Positions 31,353 to 39,163 of a stretch of DNA of 64,000 nucleotides are shown here, piece by piece; positions within the stretch are counted from its first letter, which is position 1, and the number at the start of each line of letters is the position of its first letter. The translations under genes were made by a program, and so were the position numbers. Below the pieces are notes generated by a model. The model made no database searches, was not told the origin of the DNA, and saw only the letters and a program-made list of their open reading frames with translations. The DNA is from DASWHR01 sp036398095. Lineage in GTDB: Bacteria > Actinomycetota > AC-67. The stretch covers positions 1-64,000 of the forward strand of contig DASWHR010000027.1 in NCBI GenBank assembly GCA_036398095.1. The letters are read 5' to 3'.

Positions 31353-33206
31353 CTACGCGGGAAGCACCGGCAGGTTCAGCCACGACTCCAGGCCGGCGCG
31401 GTGGTGGATCGTGTTCAGCGCCGGCTTGAGCAGGTTCAGGTGGTTCGGCGTGTCGGCCGAGTAGATATCGATCCGCAGCGAATGGCCGGCCGCGAACGTC
31501 TTCGCCGTCGGCCAGATCTCGATCTCGTAGGTGTCGCGCGGTCGCGGCGGCTGCAGCGAGCCGGCCGTATGCGGGTGATAGGCCGCGATCACGTCGCCGT
31601 TCGGCGCAAACATGGTCTTGGACCGATCCAGCGCCTGATGCGACGCCCGCAGATAGCCCTGCGTGATCAACGTCGAGCGTCCGGACGGATCCACGTCGGT
31701 CAGCTTCACCACGAAATCGGTGTCGTGATACGGCGGCAGCGTCTGTAGCAGGCCGGGAAGCGGCCCCGGGTCCGCGACGCCGGGAATCCCGACCGATGTC
31801 GCGCGCAGATGCAGGTTGATCGTGCCGGCGATCTTCATGGCCGAGGAGAACGGCACCGTCGTATACGTGAGGCCCTTCGGCTCGTCGGTGCGCTGATCCC
31901 AATCCATGTAGGCGGCGCCGGCGAGCGCGTTGTCCCACCGCGAGGCGATCTCGGCCGTGCCGGCCGCCGGGTTGTAGACGTAGCGCGCGTCGGCGTCCGT
32001 GCCGGGCGCGTCGGGAGAGAGCACGCCGCCTTCGCGCAAGTAGTAGCGCTGATAGGCCGTCTCGGCCGGCGGCCACTGCGACGCGCTGCGCCACTCGCCG
32101 GTCGCATCCAGATGCGCGCCCGTGCCGATCAGGTAGTACTGCACCCGCGGGCCGTTCATCCACAACGGCGCCGGCGCGCCGGCGAGCCAGTGCAGATACC
32201 AGGCGGCCAGCGCGTCGCGCAGGCCCGGCTTCGGTTCGGGCGTGATGAAGTGCGTCTGTCCGTGATTCCACGGTCCAACGATCACATAGTTCGGACCGCG
32301 GCCGGTTCCGTCGGATTCTTGCGCGTGGGCTTGGCGGAACATCTCCATGCTGCCGCGCGTGAACGCGTCGAACCAGCCGGCCAGTTGCAGCACCGGCACG
32401 CGCAAGTTCTGGATGCGCGGCAGGGACGATGAGTCGTCGTAGAGCTTCTGCGTGAACGCCGGCGTGGTGTGATTCGACGTATACGTCGCGTCCGAATAGG
32501 GCGCGTTGAGGTAGTGCAGCATCATCGGGTCGTTCTTCGTCAAGTGATCCGTCCAGGCCGTTTGTCCCTGCGGGGTGTTCACGTCGGTCGGCGGCTGGGT
32601 GTAGAAGCCCGTCGTCCCGGTGGACCATGCAAGCCCGAAGGACCCGATGACCTGGCCGCCGTGATAGACGATGTCGCGATACAGGTCGCCGTAGGCGCGC
32701 TGCGGTGCGATCGCCGCCAGATGCTCGGGCGCGAGCGACGGCGGGAGTGTCGCGACCAGGTTCTGGATGATCCCCGAGTACGAGCCGCCGTACATACCGA
32801 CCTCGTCCAGGCACGCGTCGGGGAAGCCGGGCAGCGAAAGGTCGGCCGCCATGTCCACGGCCGCGGCCGCGTCCAGTTGCTCGCGCATCGAGAACACGAT
32901 GTCGTATTCGCCCTCCGAGCCGCCGGTGCCGCGCGCGTCCACCTCGATCAATGCGATGCCGGCGCCCGGCAGGAACGAGGCGCCTTCGGCGGCGCGCGTC
33001 TCTTTGCGGTACGGCGTCAGCTCGACCACGCACGGGAAGGGACCGTCGCCGTCGCCGGGCAGGTAGACATCGGCGGCCAATCGGACGCCGTCGTCCATCA
33101 CGAGCGGCACGTCGATGAATTTTCGCGGCTCGGCCGCGCGCGTGGCGGCCGGAGCCAGCAGCATGGCGGACGCGAGGGCGAGCCCGGTCAAACGCTTGAT
33201 CTTCAC
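31353..33206 (-). CDS. Secreted CocE/NonD-family hydrolase
   Basis: This 617-residue hydrolase has a signal peptide (VKIKRLTGLALASAMLL, cleavage near TRAAEPRK). The nucleophile motif is GGSYSG with Ser142, the acid is in AGWFDAFTRG and the His in VGPWNHGQT. The C-terminal jelly-roll (GTINLHLRATS, TDFVVKLTDVDPSGRSTLI, YEIEIWPTAKTFAAGHSLRIDI) is that of CocE/NonD esterases and X-Pro peptidases. It is complete at normal length. The GTG at 33206 follows GGGAGGAAT. It converges on the gene at 30594. Confidence 0.85.
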   Translation of the reverse strand: MKIKRLTGLALASAMLLAPAATRAAEPRKFIDVPLVMDDGVRLAADVYLPGDGDGPFPCVVELTPYRKETRAAEGASFLPGAGIALIEVDARGTGGSEGEYDIVFSMREQLDAAAAVDMAADLSLPGFPDACLDEVGMYGGSYSGIIQNLVATLPPSLAPEHLAAIAPQRAYGDLYRDIVYHGGQVIGSFGLAWSTGTTGFYTQPPTDVNTPQGQTAWTDHLTKNDPMMLHYLNAPYSDATYTSNHTTPAFTQKLYDDSSSLPRIQNLRVPVLQLAGWFDAFTRGSMEMFRQAHAQESDGTGRGPNYVIVGPWNHGQTHFITPEPKPGLRDALAAWYLHWLAGAPAPLWMNGPRVQYYLIGTGAHLDATGEWRSASQWPPAETAYQRYYLREGGVLSPDAPGTDADARYVYNPAAGTAEIASRWDNALAGAAYMDWDQRTDEPKGLTYTTVPFSSAMKIAGTINLHLRATSVGIPGVADPGPLPGLLQTLPPYHDTDFVVKLTDVDPSGRSTLITQGYLRASHQALDRSKTMFAPNGDVIAAYHPHTAGSLQPPRPRDTYEIEIWPTAKTFAAGHSLRIDIYSADTPNHLNLLKPALNTIHHRAGLESWLNLPVLPA

Positions 33207-33368
33207 AATCGATTCCTCCCGAAATGTTTCCGTACTCCTTCTGCATTGCCCGGTTCGAATCCTGCCGTCCGGTCCGGCGGTGAATGCCGTTCCTCGCCGC
33301 GGCGGCCGATTTGCCCGCGGCCAGGGCCATAGCCTTTCGCTTCGCCGGCCGTTAAACTCGATGAAGCT

Positions 33369-33725
33369 ATGCGGCGGGGTATCGGGGTATTCGCGCGCGT
33401 GCTGCTGGGGGTCCTGGCAGTGCTCGCTCTGGCGATGCCTGGGTCATTGCCTGCTCTCGCCGGCGAAACCTGCGTTTCCGAGCCCGACTCCAATCCCGGA
33501 TCGGTTCCCGGCGTGACGCTCGGCCCCGCGACCAAGTGCGTCCGCGACGACGGCGGCGCCACCACGGCAGATCAAGCTCCGGCCGGCGCGCGAAGCGACG
33601 ACGGCGCGACCTCGTGGGTCACGATCGCAGGGGCGGGCCTGGCGGTCGGAGGGTTTTCGTACGGATCGTGGCGCGTCCGCCGCCGCTTCCACCGCTCGCA
33701 GTCGCAAGCCCGCGCGGCGGCCTGA
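33369..33725 (+). CDS. Small exported membrane protein
   Basis: This 118-residue protein has a signal peptide (MRRGIGVFARVLLGVLAVLALAM..., cleavage near PALAGETC), a 60-residue outside segment with two cysteines (GETCVSE, ATKCVRD) and a C-terminal hydrophobic helix (WVTIAGAGLAVGGFSYG) with a basic RVRRRFHR tail. TAAACT lies 10 bases before the ATG. Its stop abuts the stop of infA on the other strand with no bases between. No family recognised. Confidence 0.55.
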   Translation: MRRGIGVFARVLLGVLAVLALAMPGSLPALAGETCVSEPDSNPGSVPGVTLGPATKCVRDDGGATTADQAPAGARSDDGATSWVTIAGAGLAVGGFSYGSWRVRRRFHRSQSQARAAA

Positions 33726-34085
33726 TCAGCGGTAGCGGTAGGTGATCCGGCCGCGGTTGAGGTCGTAGGGCGACAGCTCCAACTTCACGCGGTCGCCGGG
33801 CAGGATCCGGATGTAGTGCTTGCGCATCTTGCCGGAGATATGGCCGAGCACGATATGCCCGTTCTCCAGCTCGACGCGGAACATCACGTTGGGCAGCGCC
33901 TCGGTGATGACGCCTTCCATCTCGATGGCCTCTTCTTTGGTGTTCTGCGAGCGAGCGAGCTGCTTTTCACGCTGCTCGGCCCGACTTTGGGCGCGCGCGG
34001 CCCGCGAAGCTGCGCCGCCTTTGCGCGCGCCTGGGCTTCGCTGCCCTCCCGGCCGTCCGCCGGGCTTTCTCGGTCGTCCTGCCAT
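33726..34085 (-). CDS. infA: Translation initiation factor IF-1 with N-terminal extension
   Basis: The last 67 residues are a canonical IF-1 OB fold (EAIEMEGVITEALPNVMF, LENGHIVLGHISGKMRKHYI, ILPGDRVKLELSPYDLNRG, ITYRYR). It binds the ribosomal A site during initiation. The frame continues 47 residues upstream to an ATG at 34085 with a basic Gly/Arg/Ala tail (MAGRPRKPGGRPGGQR...), and no ATG, GTG or TTG lies near the usual start. The extension therefore seems real, giving 119 residues instead of about 72. A terminator-like hairpin with six Ts lies 18-39 bases before the ATG. Confidence 0.9.
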   Translation of the reverse strand: MAGRPRKPGGRPGGQRSPGARKGGAASRAARAQSRAEQREKQLARSQNTKEEAIEMEGVITEALPNVMFRVELENGHIVLGHISGKMRKHYIRILPGDRVKLELSPYDLNRGRITYRYR

Positions 34086-34102
34086 GGTTGTGTTCGGCTC
34101 AC

Positions 34103-34124
34103 AAAAAACCGGCCTGCCGGCCGG
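34103..34124 (-). terminator. Intrinsic terminator after the lysyl-oxidase operon, inside the infA leader region
   Basis: On the minus strand CCGGCC, loop GGCA, GGCCGG is followed directly by TTTTTT. It lies 54 bases after the lysyl-oxidase-like stop and 18 bases before the infA ATG. It would end the upstream operon. If infA is transcribed from a promoter near 34154, it would also act as an attenuator in the infA leader. Confidence 0.7.
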
Positions 34125-34148
34125 CGTCGATCATTCGCAGCCGCTGGC

Positions 34149-34154
34149 AGTATA
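34149..34154 (-). promoter_or_regulatory. Candidate -10 box for infA (TATACT)
   Basis: TATACT on the minus strand is the best promoter-like sequence between the upstream stop and infA. A transcript from it would include the hairpin at 34103-34124. No convincing -35 box is visible. Confidence 0.3.
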
Positions 34155-34177
34155 CCCCCGGCCAGGGGAAACGCCTT

Positions 34178-35377
34178 TCAGCAGCCGGGCGGCGGCGCGA
34201 CGCATTCGGCTACGGTCATTCCGGCGATCCGGATGCGCGTGAAGGCCGAGTCGTTGTCTCGTGTGAGCTGGCGAAGGACGGCCGACGGATCGACCTCGAC
34301 GACGACCGCGTAGACGCCGTCGTCCAAGTTCGAGATGTCCAGATACTGGCCGGGCAGATCCCAGGTGTAGACGTCCGCCCATCCGACGTCGATGCCTTGG
34401 CGCATCTCGGTCGGGCCGGCCGCGTCGCCGCCCGGCAGGTTGCACTGCGGGAAGTGATGGTTGCGCGGACCGTTGCCGGGCAGCCCGAACCACAGAAGCC
34501 GCGTGTCGATCATGCAGAAGTCGGCTTTGCGGGAGCGCAGAATCTCGGCGCCCGGCGTGCCGTCCGTGTTGACCGCATGCAGCCGGTATTCGGCGAAGTT
34601 CTGATAGTGGACGTGTCCGTGCGTCGCATGCCACGTGTAGGTGCCGGCATCGGTCGTGGTGCGGGTCCCGTCGGCGGCGTAGACGTCCTGCCACACCACC
34701 GGATCGGTCGCCGCCGAGGCCGCGTCCAAGCGAAGCTCGAACGGTCCGTGTCCGAGGTTGGCGACCGCCGAGTCGAAGCGCAGGCAGCGAGTGAGCGACG
34801 GGTTTTCGGCGAGCTCGTCCGGATAGCACCCGCCGGTGTCTTGATATTCGACCGGCGTGAACGACAGCGCACCGGCCGCGATCTTGAACTCGGCGGGCGC
34901 GAGCGCGACAAGGTCTGGCTTCAGCGGATCGGTTCGCGTCGTGTCCAGCTCGACTTGCGCGATGCCGTCGTAGTTCGAGTCGATCGCCACCGCGGTGGGG
35001 ATGACGACGACGTGGTAGAGGCCGTTCGCCGGCTCGCGCATGATCAGCGCTTCGGCCGAGGTGGGAAAGCCGGTCGCCGACGCGACCGTGGCGCCCGAGG
35101 CGTTGAGCACGTACAGGTCGAACACGTTGTATTCGCTGAACCAGCGGATCGCGACTTCGACGCCGCCGTCGTGGGTGTCCCAATAGCCGGCCGGCAGGTC
35201 GATCGTCAGATCGAAGCGGTCGGGCAGCGGCACGTCGCTCGTCGTCCAGGTGCGGCCGGTCCAGGCGAGCGTCGCCGACGGGTCCGACAGCGTCCCCTGA
35301 TCGGGCGATGCGGCCGATGCGGGAAGCAGCACTCCGGCCAGCGCCAGCGCCGACAGCAGGATCAACACGCGTCGCAT
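34178..35377 (-). CDS. Secreted lysyl-oxidase-like copper protein
   Basis: This 399-residue protein has a signal peptide (MRRVLILLSALALAGVLLPASA). The lysyl-oxidase domain lies in the second half: YTWHATHGHVHYQNFAEY provides the copper histidines 253, 255 and 257. KADFCMIDTRLLW and GQYLDISNLDDGVYAVVVEV are also typical. In the eukaryotic enzymes the cofactor is a lysine-tyrosylquinone; bacterial homologues are poorly studied, so amine oxidase activity is inferred. The N-terminal 150 residues (VEVAIRWFSEYNVFDLYVLN) resemble a prepeptidase beta-sandwich. GAGGAGG precedes the ATG. It is the last gene of the DsbB-thioredoxin-GDPD operon, 10 bases after GDPD, and a T6 terminator follows. Confidence 0.8.
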   Translation of the reverse strand: MRRVLILLSALALAGVLLPASAASPDQGTLSDPSATLAWTGRTWTTSDVPLPDRFDLTIDLPAGYWDTHDGGVEVAIRWFSEYNVFDLYVLNASGATVASATGFPTSAEALIMREPANGLYHVVVIPTAVAIDSNYDGIAQVELDTTRTDPLKPDLVALAPAEFKIAAGALSFTPVEYQDTGGCYPDELAENPSLTRCLRFDSAVANLGHGPFELRLDAASAATDPVVWQDVYAADGTRTTTDAGTYTWHATHGHVHYQNFAEYRLHAVNTDGTPGAEILRSRKADFCMIDTRLLWFGLPGNGPRNHHFPQCNLPGGDAAGPTEMRQGIDVGWADVYTWDLPGQYLDISNLDDGVYAVVVEVDPSAVLRQLTRDNDSAFTRIRIAGMTVAECVAPPPGC

Positions 35378-35387
35378 GAATGCCTCC

Positions 35388-36227
35388 TCACAGAAGGATG
35401 CGGGGATCGTTGGTGATAACGCCGTCCACGCCCAGCGCGATCATCCGGGCCGCGTCGGCCGCGGAATCCACGGTCCAGGTGATGACGCGCCGGCCGAGCA
35501 GGTGCGCGGCGGCGACGCCTTCGGCGGTGAAATCGGCCGCCTCAAAGTCGGGCGCCGAGATCTCATAGCCGCGCGCCGTCGCATAGACCGCGTTCTCGGT
35601 CAGCAGGAATCCCAGGTCCGAGGTCGTCAGCAGCATCGTGTCGAGCGCCGGATCGAGCAACTCGACGCGGTCCAGCGCCGGCGGCCAGAACGACTGCACG
35701 ATGATCCGATCCTTCGGGTACCCCGACGAGCCGATGAGCGCGACGAGCGCGTCGGCGACGAGCGTTCCGGCCGGATCGAAGTTGGTCTCGCCGGGAATGT
35801 CTTTGATCTCGATCATCACACCCCACGCGGGCGATGCCTGCATGCCGCGTGCCAGAACATCGGCAAGCAGCGGCACCGGCTCGAAGCCGAACGACGGCCG
35901 CCACCGCTTCGCCGCGTCGCACTCCGTGGCGCTGTAGGTCCAGTCGATGACCGGGCCGGCGCACGTCGTGGTGCGGTCGAGCGTGTCATCGTGAATCAGC
36001 ACCAGCGCGCCGTCCGCGGTCGCTTGCGTGTCCATCTCGAGCCAGCCGTCCACGCCGGCGCCGGCGAACAGCGCGGCCGCGTTCTCGAAGGCCGCCATCG
36101 TGTTTTCGGGTGCGATCGATGCGCCGCCGCGATGCGCGTAGACGGTGACCGGCGACGCCGCGGCGGGTACGGCCTGAAGCGTGGCGGCGGCGACCGGAAG
36201 CAGGCAGAGCAGGGTTCGGATTCTCAC
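35388..36227 (-). CDS. Secreted glycerophosphodiester phosphodiesterase
   Basis: This 279-residue GDPD has a signal peptide (VRIRTLLCLLPVAAATLQAVPAAA). The active-site motif AHRGGASIAPENT gives His32, Arg33 and Glu41. WLEMDTQATADGALVLIHDD gives Glu64, Asp66 and the second His79. GVMIEIKDIPGE and VITWTVDSAADAARMIALGVDGVITN complete the TIM barrel. It would release glycerol-3-phosphate from glycerophosphodiesters outside the cell. It begins 52 bases after the thioredoxin-like stop and ends 10 bases before the lysyl-oxidase gene. Confidence 0.9.
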   Translation of the reverse strand: MRIRTLLCLLPVAAATLQAVPAAASPVTVYAHRGGASIAPENTMAAFENAAALFAGAGVDGWLEMDTQATADGALVLIHDDTLDRTTTCAGPVIDWTYSATECDAAKRWRPSFGFEPVPLLADVLARGMQASPAWGVMIEIKDIPGETNFDPAGTLVADALVALIGSSGYPKDRIIVQSFWPPALDRVELLDPALDTMLLTTSDLGFLLTENAVYATARGYEISAPDFEAADFTAEGVAAAHLLGRRVITWTVDSAADAARMIALGVDGVITNDPRILL

Positions 36228-36279
36228 GAACGTGACTTTCTCCGCCGCCGGACCCGATTCCTGCCCTTAATCTCGGCCG

Positions 36280-36960
36280 TTATGCCGCAGCCTTCGCCTG
36301 CTCGATGAACTGCTCGATAGTCGCGACCGGCAAAGCGCCGACCGCGCGGGCGGCCACGCGCCCCCGCGCGTCGAGGAATACGAACGCGGGGAAGCTCGAC
36401 ATGCCGTAGGCCCCGAGCGCGGTGCTGGATTCGTCGTCGGCCAAGACCGGGACCGTCCAGCCTTCCCGTTCCAGCCAGGCCTTCGGCGGGAAGTTGCCGC
36501 GCACCTCGCTCACCGAGGTCGAGACCGAGACCACTTCGATCCCAGCCGGCGCGCCCTTTTCGGCGAGCCAGGCTTGGACGACCGGCACCTCCTTCTGGCA
36601 CACGTGACACCAGTGGGCGATGAACATGATTACCTTCGGCGTGCCGTCGCGGGTGATCGCGATTGCGTCGCCGTCGAAGGTCGTGCCGCGCATCTCGGGT
36701 GCGAGCGCGCCGGCGGCCGGGTCTGGGGCGCCGCCCGAGGGGAAGTCGGGCAGCGCCTCGCCGGTCACGCTCACATCCGAGCCGAACGCCGATCCGCCGG
36801 TGCCGTCCCCGCCCGACGTCACCACGACCGCGACCATCGCCGCGGCGGCGACGACGGCGAGGGCGATCCATCCGACGGGCGCTCGCCGCGAACCCCGCCG
36901 CTTCGCCTTAGCGCGCGCCTTCTGTCGCGAAATCTGCCGTCCGGCCGTCTTCGTGCTCAT
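36280..36960 (-). CDS. Membrane-anchored thioredoxin-like (TlpA/DsbA-type) protein
   Basis: This 226-residue protein has a very basic cytosolic start (KTAGRQISRQKARAKAKRRGS), one transmembrane helix (IALAVVAAAAMVAVVV) and a thioredoxin fold outside. The active site is WCHVC (Cys118, Cys121) and the cis-proline is in SSFPAFVFL. The dipeptide His-Val between the cysteines is unlike the Gly-Pro of thioredoxin and nearer to oxidising types. It overlaps the DsbB gene by 53 bases, so it is probably the oxidised partner of that protein and forms disulfides in exported proteins. Confidence 0.85.
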   Translation of the reverse strand: MSTKTAGRQISRQKARAKAKRRGSRRAPVGWIALAVVAAAAMVAVVVTSGGDGTGGSAFGSDVSVTGEALPDFPSGGAPDPAAGALAPEMRGTTFDGDAIAITRDGTPKVIMFIAHWCHVCQKEVPVVQAWLAEKGAPAGIEVVSVSTSVSEVRGNFPPKAWLEREGWTVPVLADDESSTALGAYGMSSFPAFVFLDARGRVAARAVGALPVATIEQFIEQAKAAA

Positions 36961-37528
36961 CGGTGGTCTCCTCGTCGAGAGTGTCGGGGCCCCGTCGCGG
37001 CAGCGTCAGCATCAGCACCGCGATCAGCGCGAACGCCGACAGAGCCATGAACGGAATCGAGATGTAATGGAACTTCCAGATCCAGACCAGCGTGCAGGGC
37101 GCCTCGAGATCACACGAGACCGTCGACTGCGCCGGGAATCGTTCGAGTTGATAGTGGTAGATCGAAAGCAGCGCGCCGGCGATCGCCAGCGGCAACGCAA
37201 ACCGCCGGATCGATGCGTCCCGCTTGATCCACGCCACGCCCAGCAGCAGCGTCATCGGGTACATCGCGATCCGTTGGTACCAGCACAGGCGGCACGGCGT
37301 GAAATGCGCGACCTCCGAGTAATACAGGCTGCCGGCCGTCGCGACGGCGGCCGCGACCCACGCGAAGCCGATCGCCGACGGCCGCAGAGATTCGGCGGCG
37401 CCGCGCAAGCGTGCGGCCCACGCGGGCGAGCGGCGCGCGGCGACCCATAGCCCGAGCGCCGCGACCACGAACAGGTTCGCGGCGACGGTCAGCAGGGCAA
37501 AGAACATCGAGAACGTGTCGGTCGTCAT
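36908..37528 (-). CDS. Disulfide bond formation protein DsbB/BdbC-like
   Basis: This 206-residue membrane protein has about four helices. The first cysteine pair is HFTPCRLCWYQRI (Cys79, Cys82), just before the second pair's loop STVSCDLEAPC (Cys139, Cys145). These are the two redox pairs of DsbB-type quinone-linked oxidases that reoxidise DsbA. The tail is acidic and cytosolic (DTLDEETTDEHEDG). The ATG at 37528 is used. It is the first gene of a four-gene minus-strand run with a thioredoxin-like protein, GDPD and a lysyl-oxidase-like protein, and diverges from the F420 oxidoreductase. Confidence 0.88.
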   Translation of the reverse strand: MTTDTFSMFFALLTVAANLFVVAALGLWVAARRSPAWAARLRGAAESLRPSAIGFAWVAAAVATAGSLYYSEVAHFTPCRLCWYQRIAMYPMTLLLGVAWIKRDASIRRFALPLAIAGALLSIYHYQLERFPAQSTVSCDLEAPCTLVWIWKFHYISIPFMALSAFALIAVLMLTLPRRGPDTLDEETTDEHEDGRTADFATEGAR

Positions 37529-37650
37529 CGCCCGAAGTTTCGGTGGAATCGGGTGCGAGCGGCAGGGTCGTTCGGTCCCGGGACATCCGGGCCGTCCGGC
37601 CCTCAAAGCGCACGAAAGGGCACCATCCGGCGGATCGGATGCGCCCCCGG

Positions 37651-37656
37651 TAGCAT
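37651..37656 (+). promoter_or_regulatory. Leaderless-type -10 box of the F420 oxidoreductase gene
   Basis: TAGCAT lies 8 bases before the ATG at 37665, with no ribosome binding site. Confidence 0.4.
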
Positions 37657-37664
37657 CTGGGGCC

Positions 37665-38495
37665 ATGTTGATCTCCGCGAAGCTTGCCCCAACGTTCGAC
37701 TACGCAACGCTCACCGAGTTCTGGACCACGGCCGACGAGGCCGGCTACCACGCCGTCTGGAACTACGACCATTTCTACGGGCTCGGCCAGCAAGCCCAAG
37801 ATCACGAAGCGCCGACGCTGGAGGGCTGGACGACGCTGGCGGCGATGGCGGTGCTCGTGAAGCGAGCGCGTATCGGCTGCATGGTGACCGGCGTGACCTA
37901 CCGGCATCCGTCGGTGCTCGCCAACATGGCCATCACCGTCGATCACATCTCGGGTGGCCGGCTGGAGCTGGGGATGGGCGCCGCCTGGCACGAGGCCGAA
38001 CACGCGGGCCTGGGCATCGAGTTTCCGCCGCCGGGGGAGCGGGTCGCGCGTCTCGCCGAGGCGCTGACCGTGATCAAGGCGCTCATGACCGAAGACCGCG
38101 CGAACTTCGAGGGCCGCTACTACACGCTGCGCGACGCGATCACCCAACCCAAGCCGGTGCAGCGGCCGCGGCCGCCGATCGTCGTCGGCGGCGTCCAGCC
38201 CAAAATGCTGAAGGTCATCGCCGAGCACGCCGACGAATGGAATGTGCCCGGCGCCGATCCCGAGATGTGGGCGACGCTGTCGAAGCAGATCGACGACAAC
38301 TGCGCCTCGATCGGCCGCGATCCGGGGCAGGTTCGCCGCGGCGTGCAACTGTTCATTCATCCCGCCGTCGACGGACAACCCGAAGAGCAGCTCGCCATGC
38401 TGCCCGCCTACGAGGACAAAGGATGCGAACACGTCGTGCTCTCCTTCTACCAGCCGCCCTCCCGCGACCTGCTCGAGCGATGCGCGCCCAAGTAG
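37665..38495 (+). CDS. LLM-class (luciferase-like) F420-dependent oxidoreductase
   Basis: This 276-residue TIM-barrel protein starts ISAKLAPTFDYATLTEFW and has VWNYDHFYGL, RIGCMVTGVTYRHPSVLANMA, VDHISGGRLELGMGAAWHEAE and PIVVGGVQPKMLKVIAEHADEWN. This is the pattern of the TIGR03560-type F420-dependent subgroup common in actinobacteria. The substrate is not known. The ATG is preceded by TAGCAT at 8 bases. The lipoprotein gene that follows starts inside it (16-base overlap). Confidence 0.85.
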   Translation: MLISAKLAPTFDYATLTEFWTTADEAGYHAVWNYDHFYGLGQQAQDHEAPTLEGWTTLAAMAVLVKRARIGCMVTGVTYRHPSVLANMAITVDHISGGRLELGMGAAWHEAEHAGLGIEFPPPGERVARLAEALTVIKALMTEDRANFEGRYYTLRDAITQPKPVQRPRPPIVVGGVQPKMLKVIAEHADEWNVPGADPEMWATLSKQIDDNCASIGRDPGQVRRGVQLFIHPAVDGQPEEQLAMLPAYEDKGCEHVVLSFYQPPSRDLLERCAPK

Positions 38496-39163
38496 CGGCC
38501 GTCGCGCTTGCGCTGGCGCTCGGCTCGTGCGGCGGCGGCGGGACGAAAAGCACCGACGCGCCGCTTGAGGGCGCGCAACTGGTGGTGGACGTCAAGGGCG
38601 ACCACGCGAACGCGCTCAACGCCGACGGCGTGAAGCCGAAGAACCCGCCGGCCGCCGCCGACATCACCGGCGTGCGCCTGGACGCCGATACCGACTCGCT
38701 GACGGTCCGGATCGCGATCGGCGGCTCGCCGATGACGAACCTCGCCGCCGACTCGATGCAAGGACCGGCATGGTTCGCGCAGATCTGGGCCGACGCGATC
38801 TCGGCCACGCCCGCCTACTTCATGGCGATCGTCCGCGACGGCGAGGCGAAGGAGGAAGGCGGCACCATCACCGGCTGGCGGTTGTCGGTCTGCCCCGGCG
38901 TGGACGTGTGCGAGACTCCGGCCGAGGGAGCGACGCTCAAGATCACTGCGTCCGAAGTGCGGGCCGACATTCCGCTGACGCTGCTCTCCAATCTGAAGAA
39001 TCCGTTCACGTGGGCGATGCTCTCGTACTGGAACGAGACGCAAGATCCGGTGCAGGCCCACAGCGACTGGGTGCCGGAAGCGGCGCGCCCCGGGCCCGGC
39101 GCGACCACCTACTCCGCGCCCGAGACTCGCGCGACCTTCCCGCCACAAGACCAAAAGAAATGA
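38480..39163 (+). CDS. Lipoprotein of unknown function
   Basis: This 227-residue protein starts MRAQVAAVALALALGSCGGGG with the lipobox Cys at residue 17. The mature part reads like a beta-sandwich (AQLVVDVKGDHANAL, SLTVRIAIGGSPM, WFAQIWADAISATPAYFMAIV) with two cysteines (SVCPGVDVCET). No family recognised. Its start overlaps the F420 oxidoreductase and its TGA overlaps the FIST ATG, so the three are one translationally coupled unit. Confidence 0.6.
   Translation: MRAQVAAVALALALGSCGGGGTKSTDAPLEGAQLVVDVKGDHANALNADGVKPKNPPAAADITGVRLDADTDSLTVRIAIGGSPMTNLAADSMQGPAWFAQIWADAISATPAYFMAIVRDGEAKEEGGTITGWRLSVCPGVDVCETPAEGATLKITASEVRADIPLTLLSNLKNPFTWAMLSYWNETQDPVQAHSDWVPEAARPGPGATTYSAPETRATFPPQDQKK

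Noticed and set aside
33241..33275. tRNA-like T-loop sequence GGTTCGAATCCTGCC
   Set aside because: No T-stem pairing around the loop, no anticodon arm, and no acceptor partner about 70 bases upstream. It lies in an ordinary promoter region.
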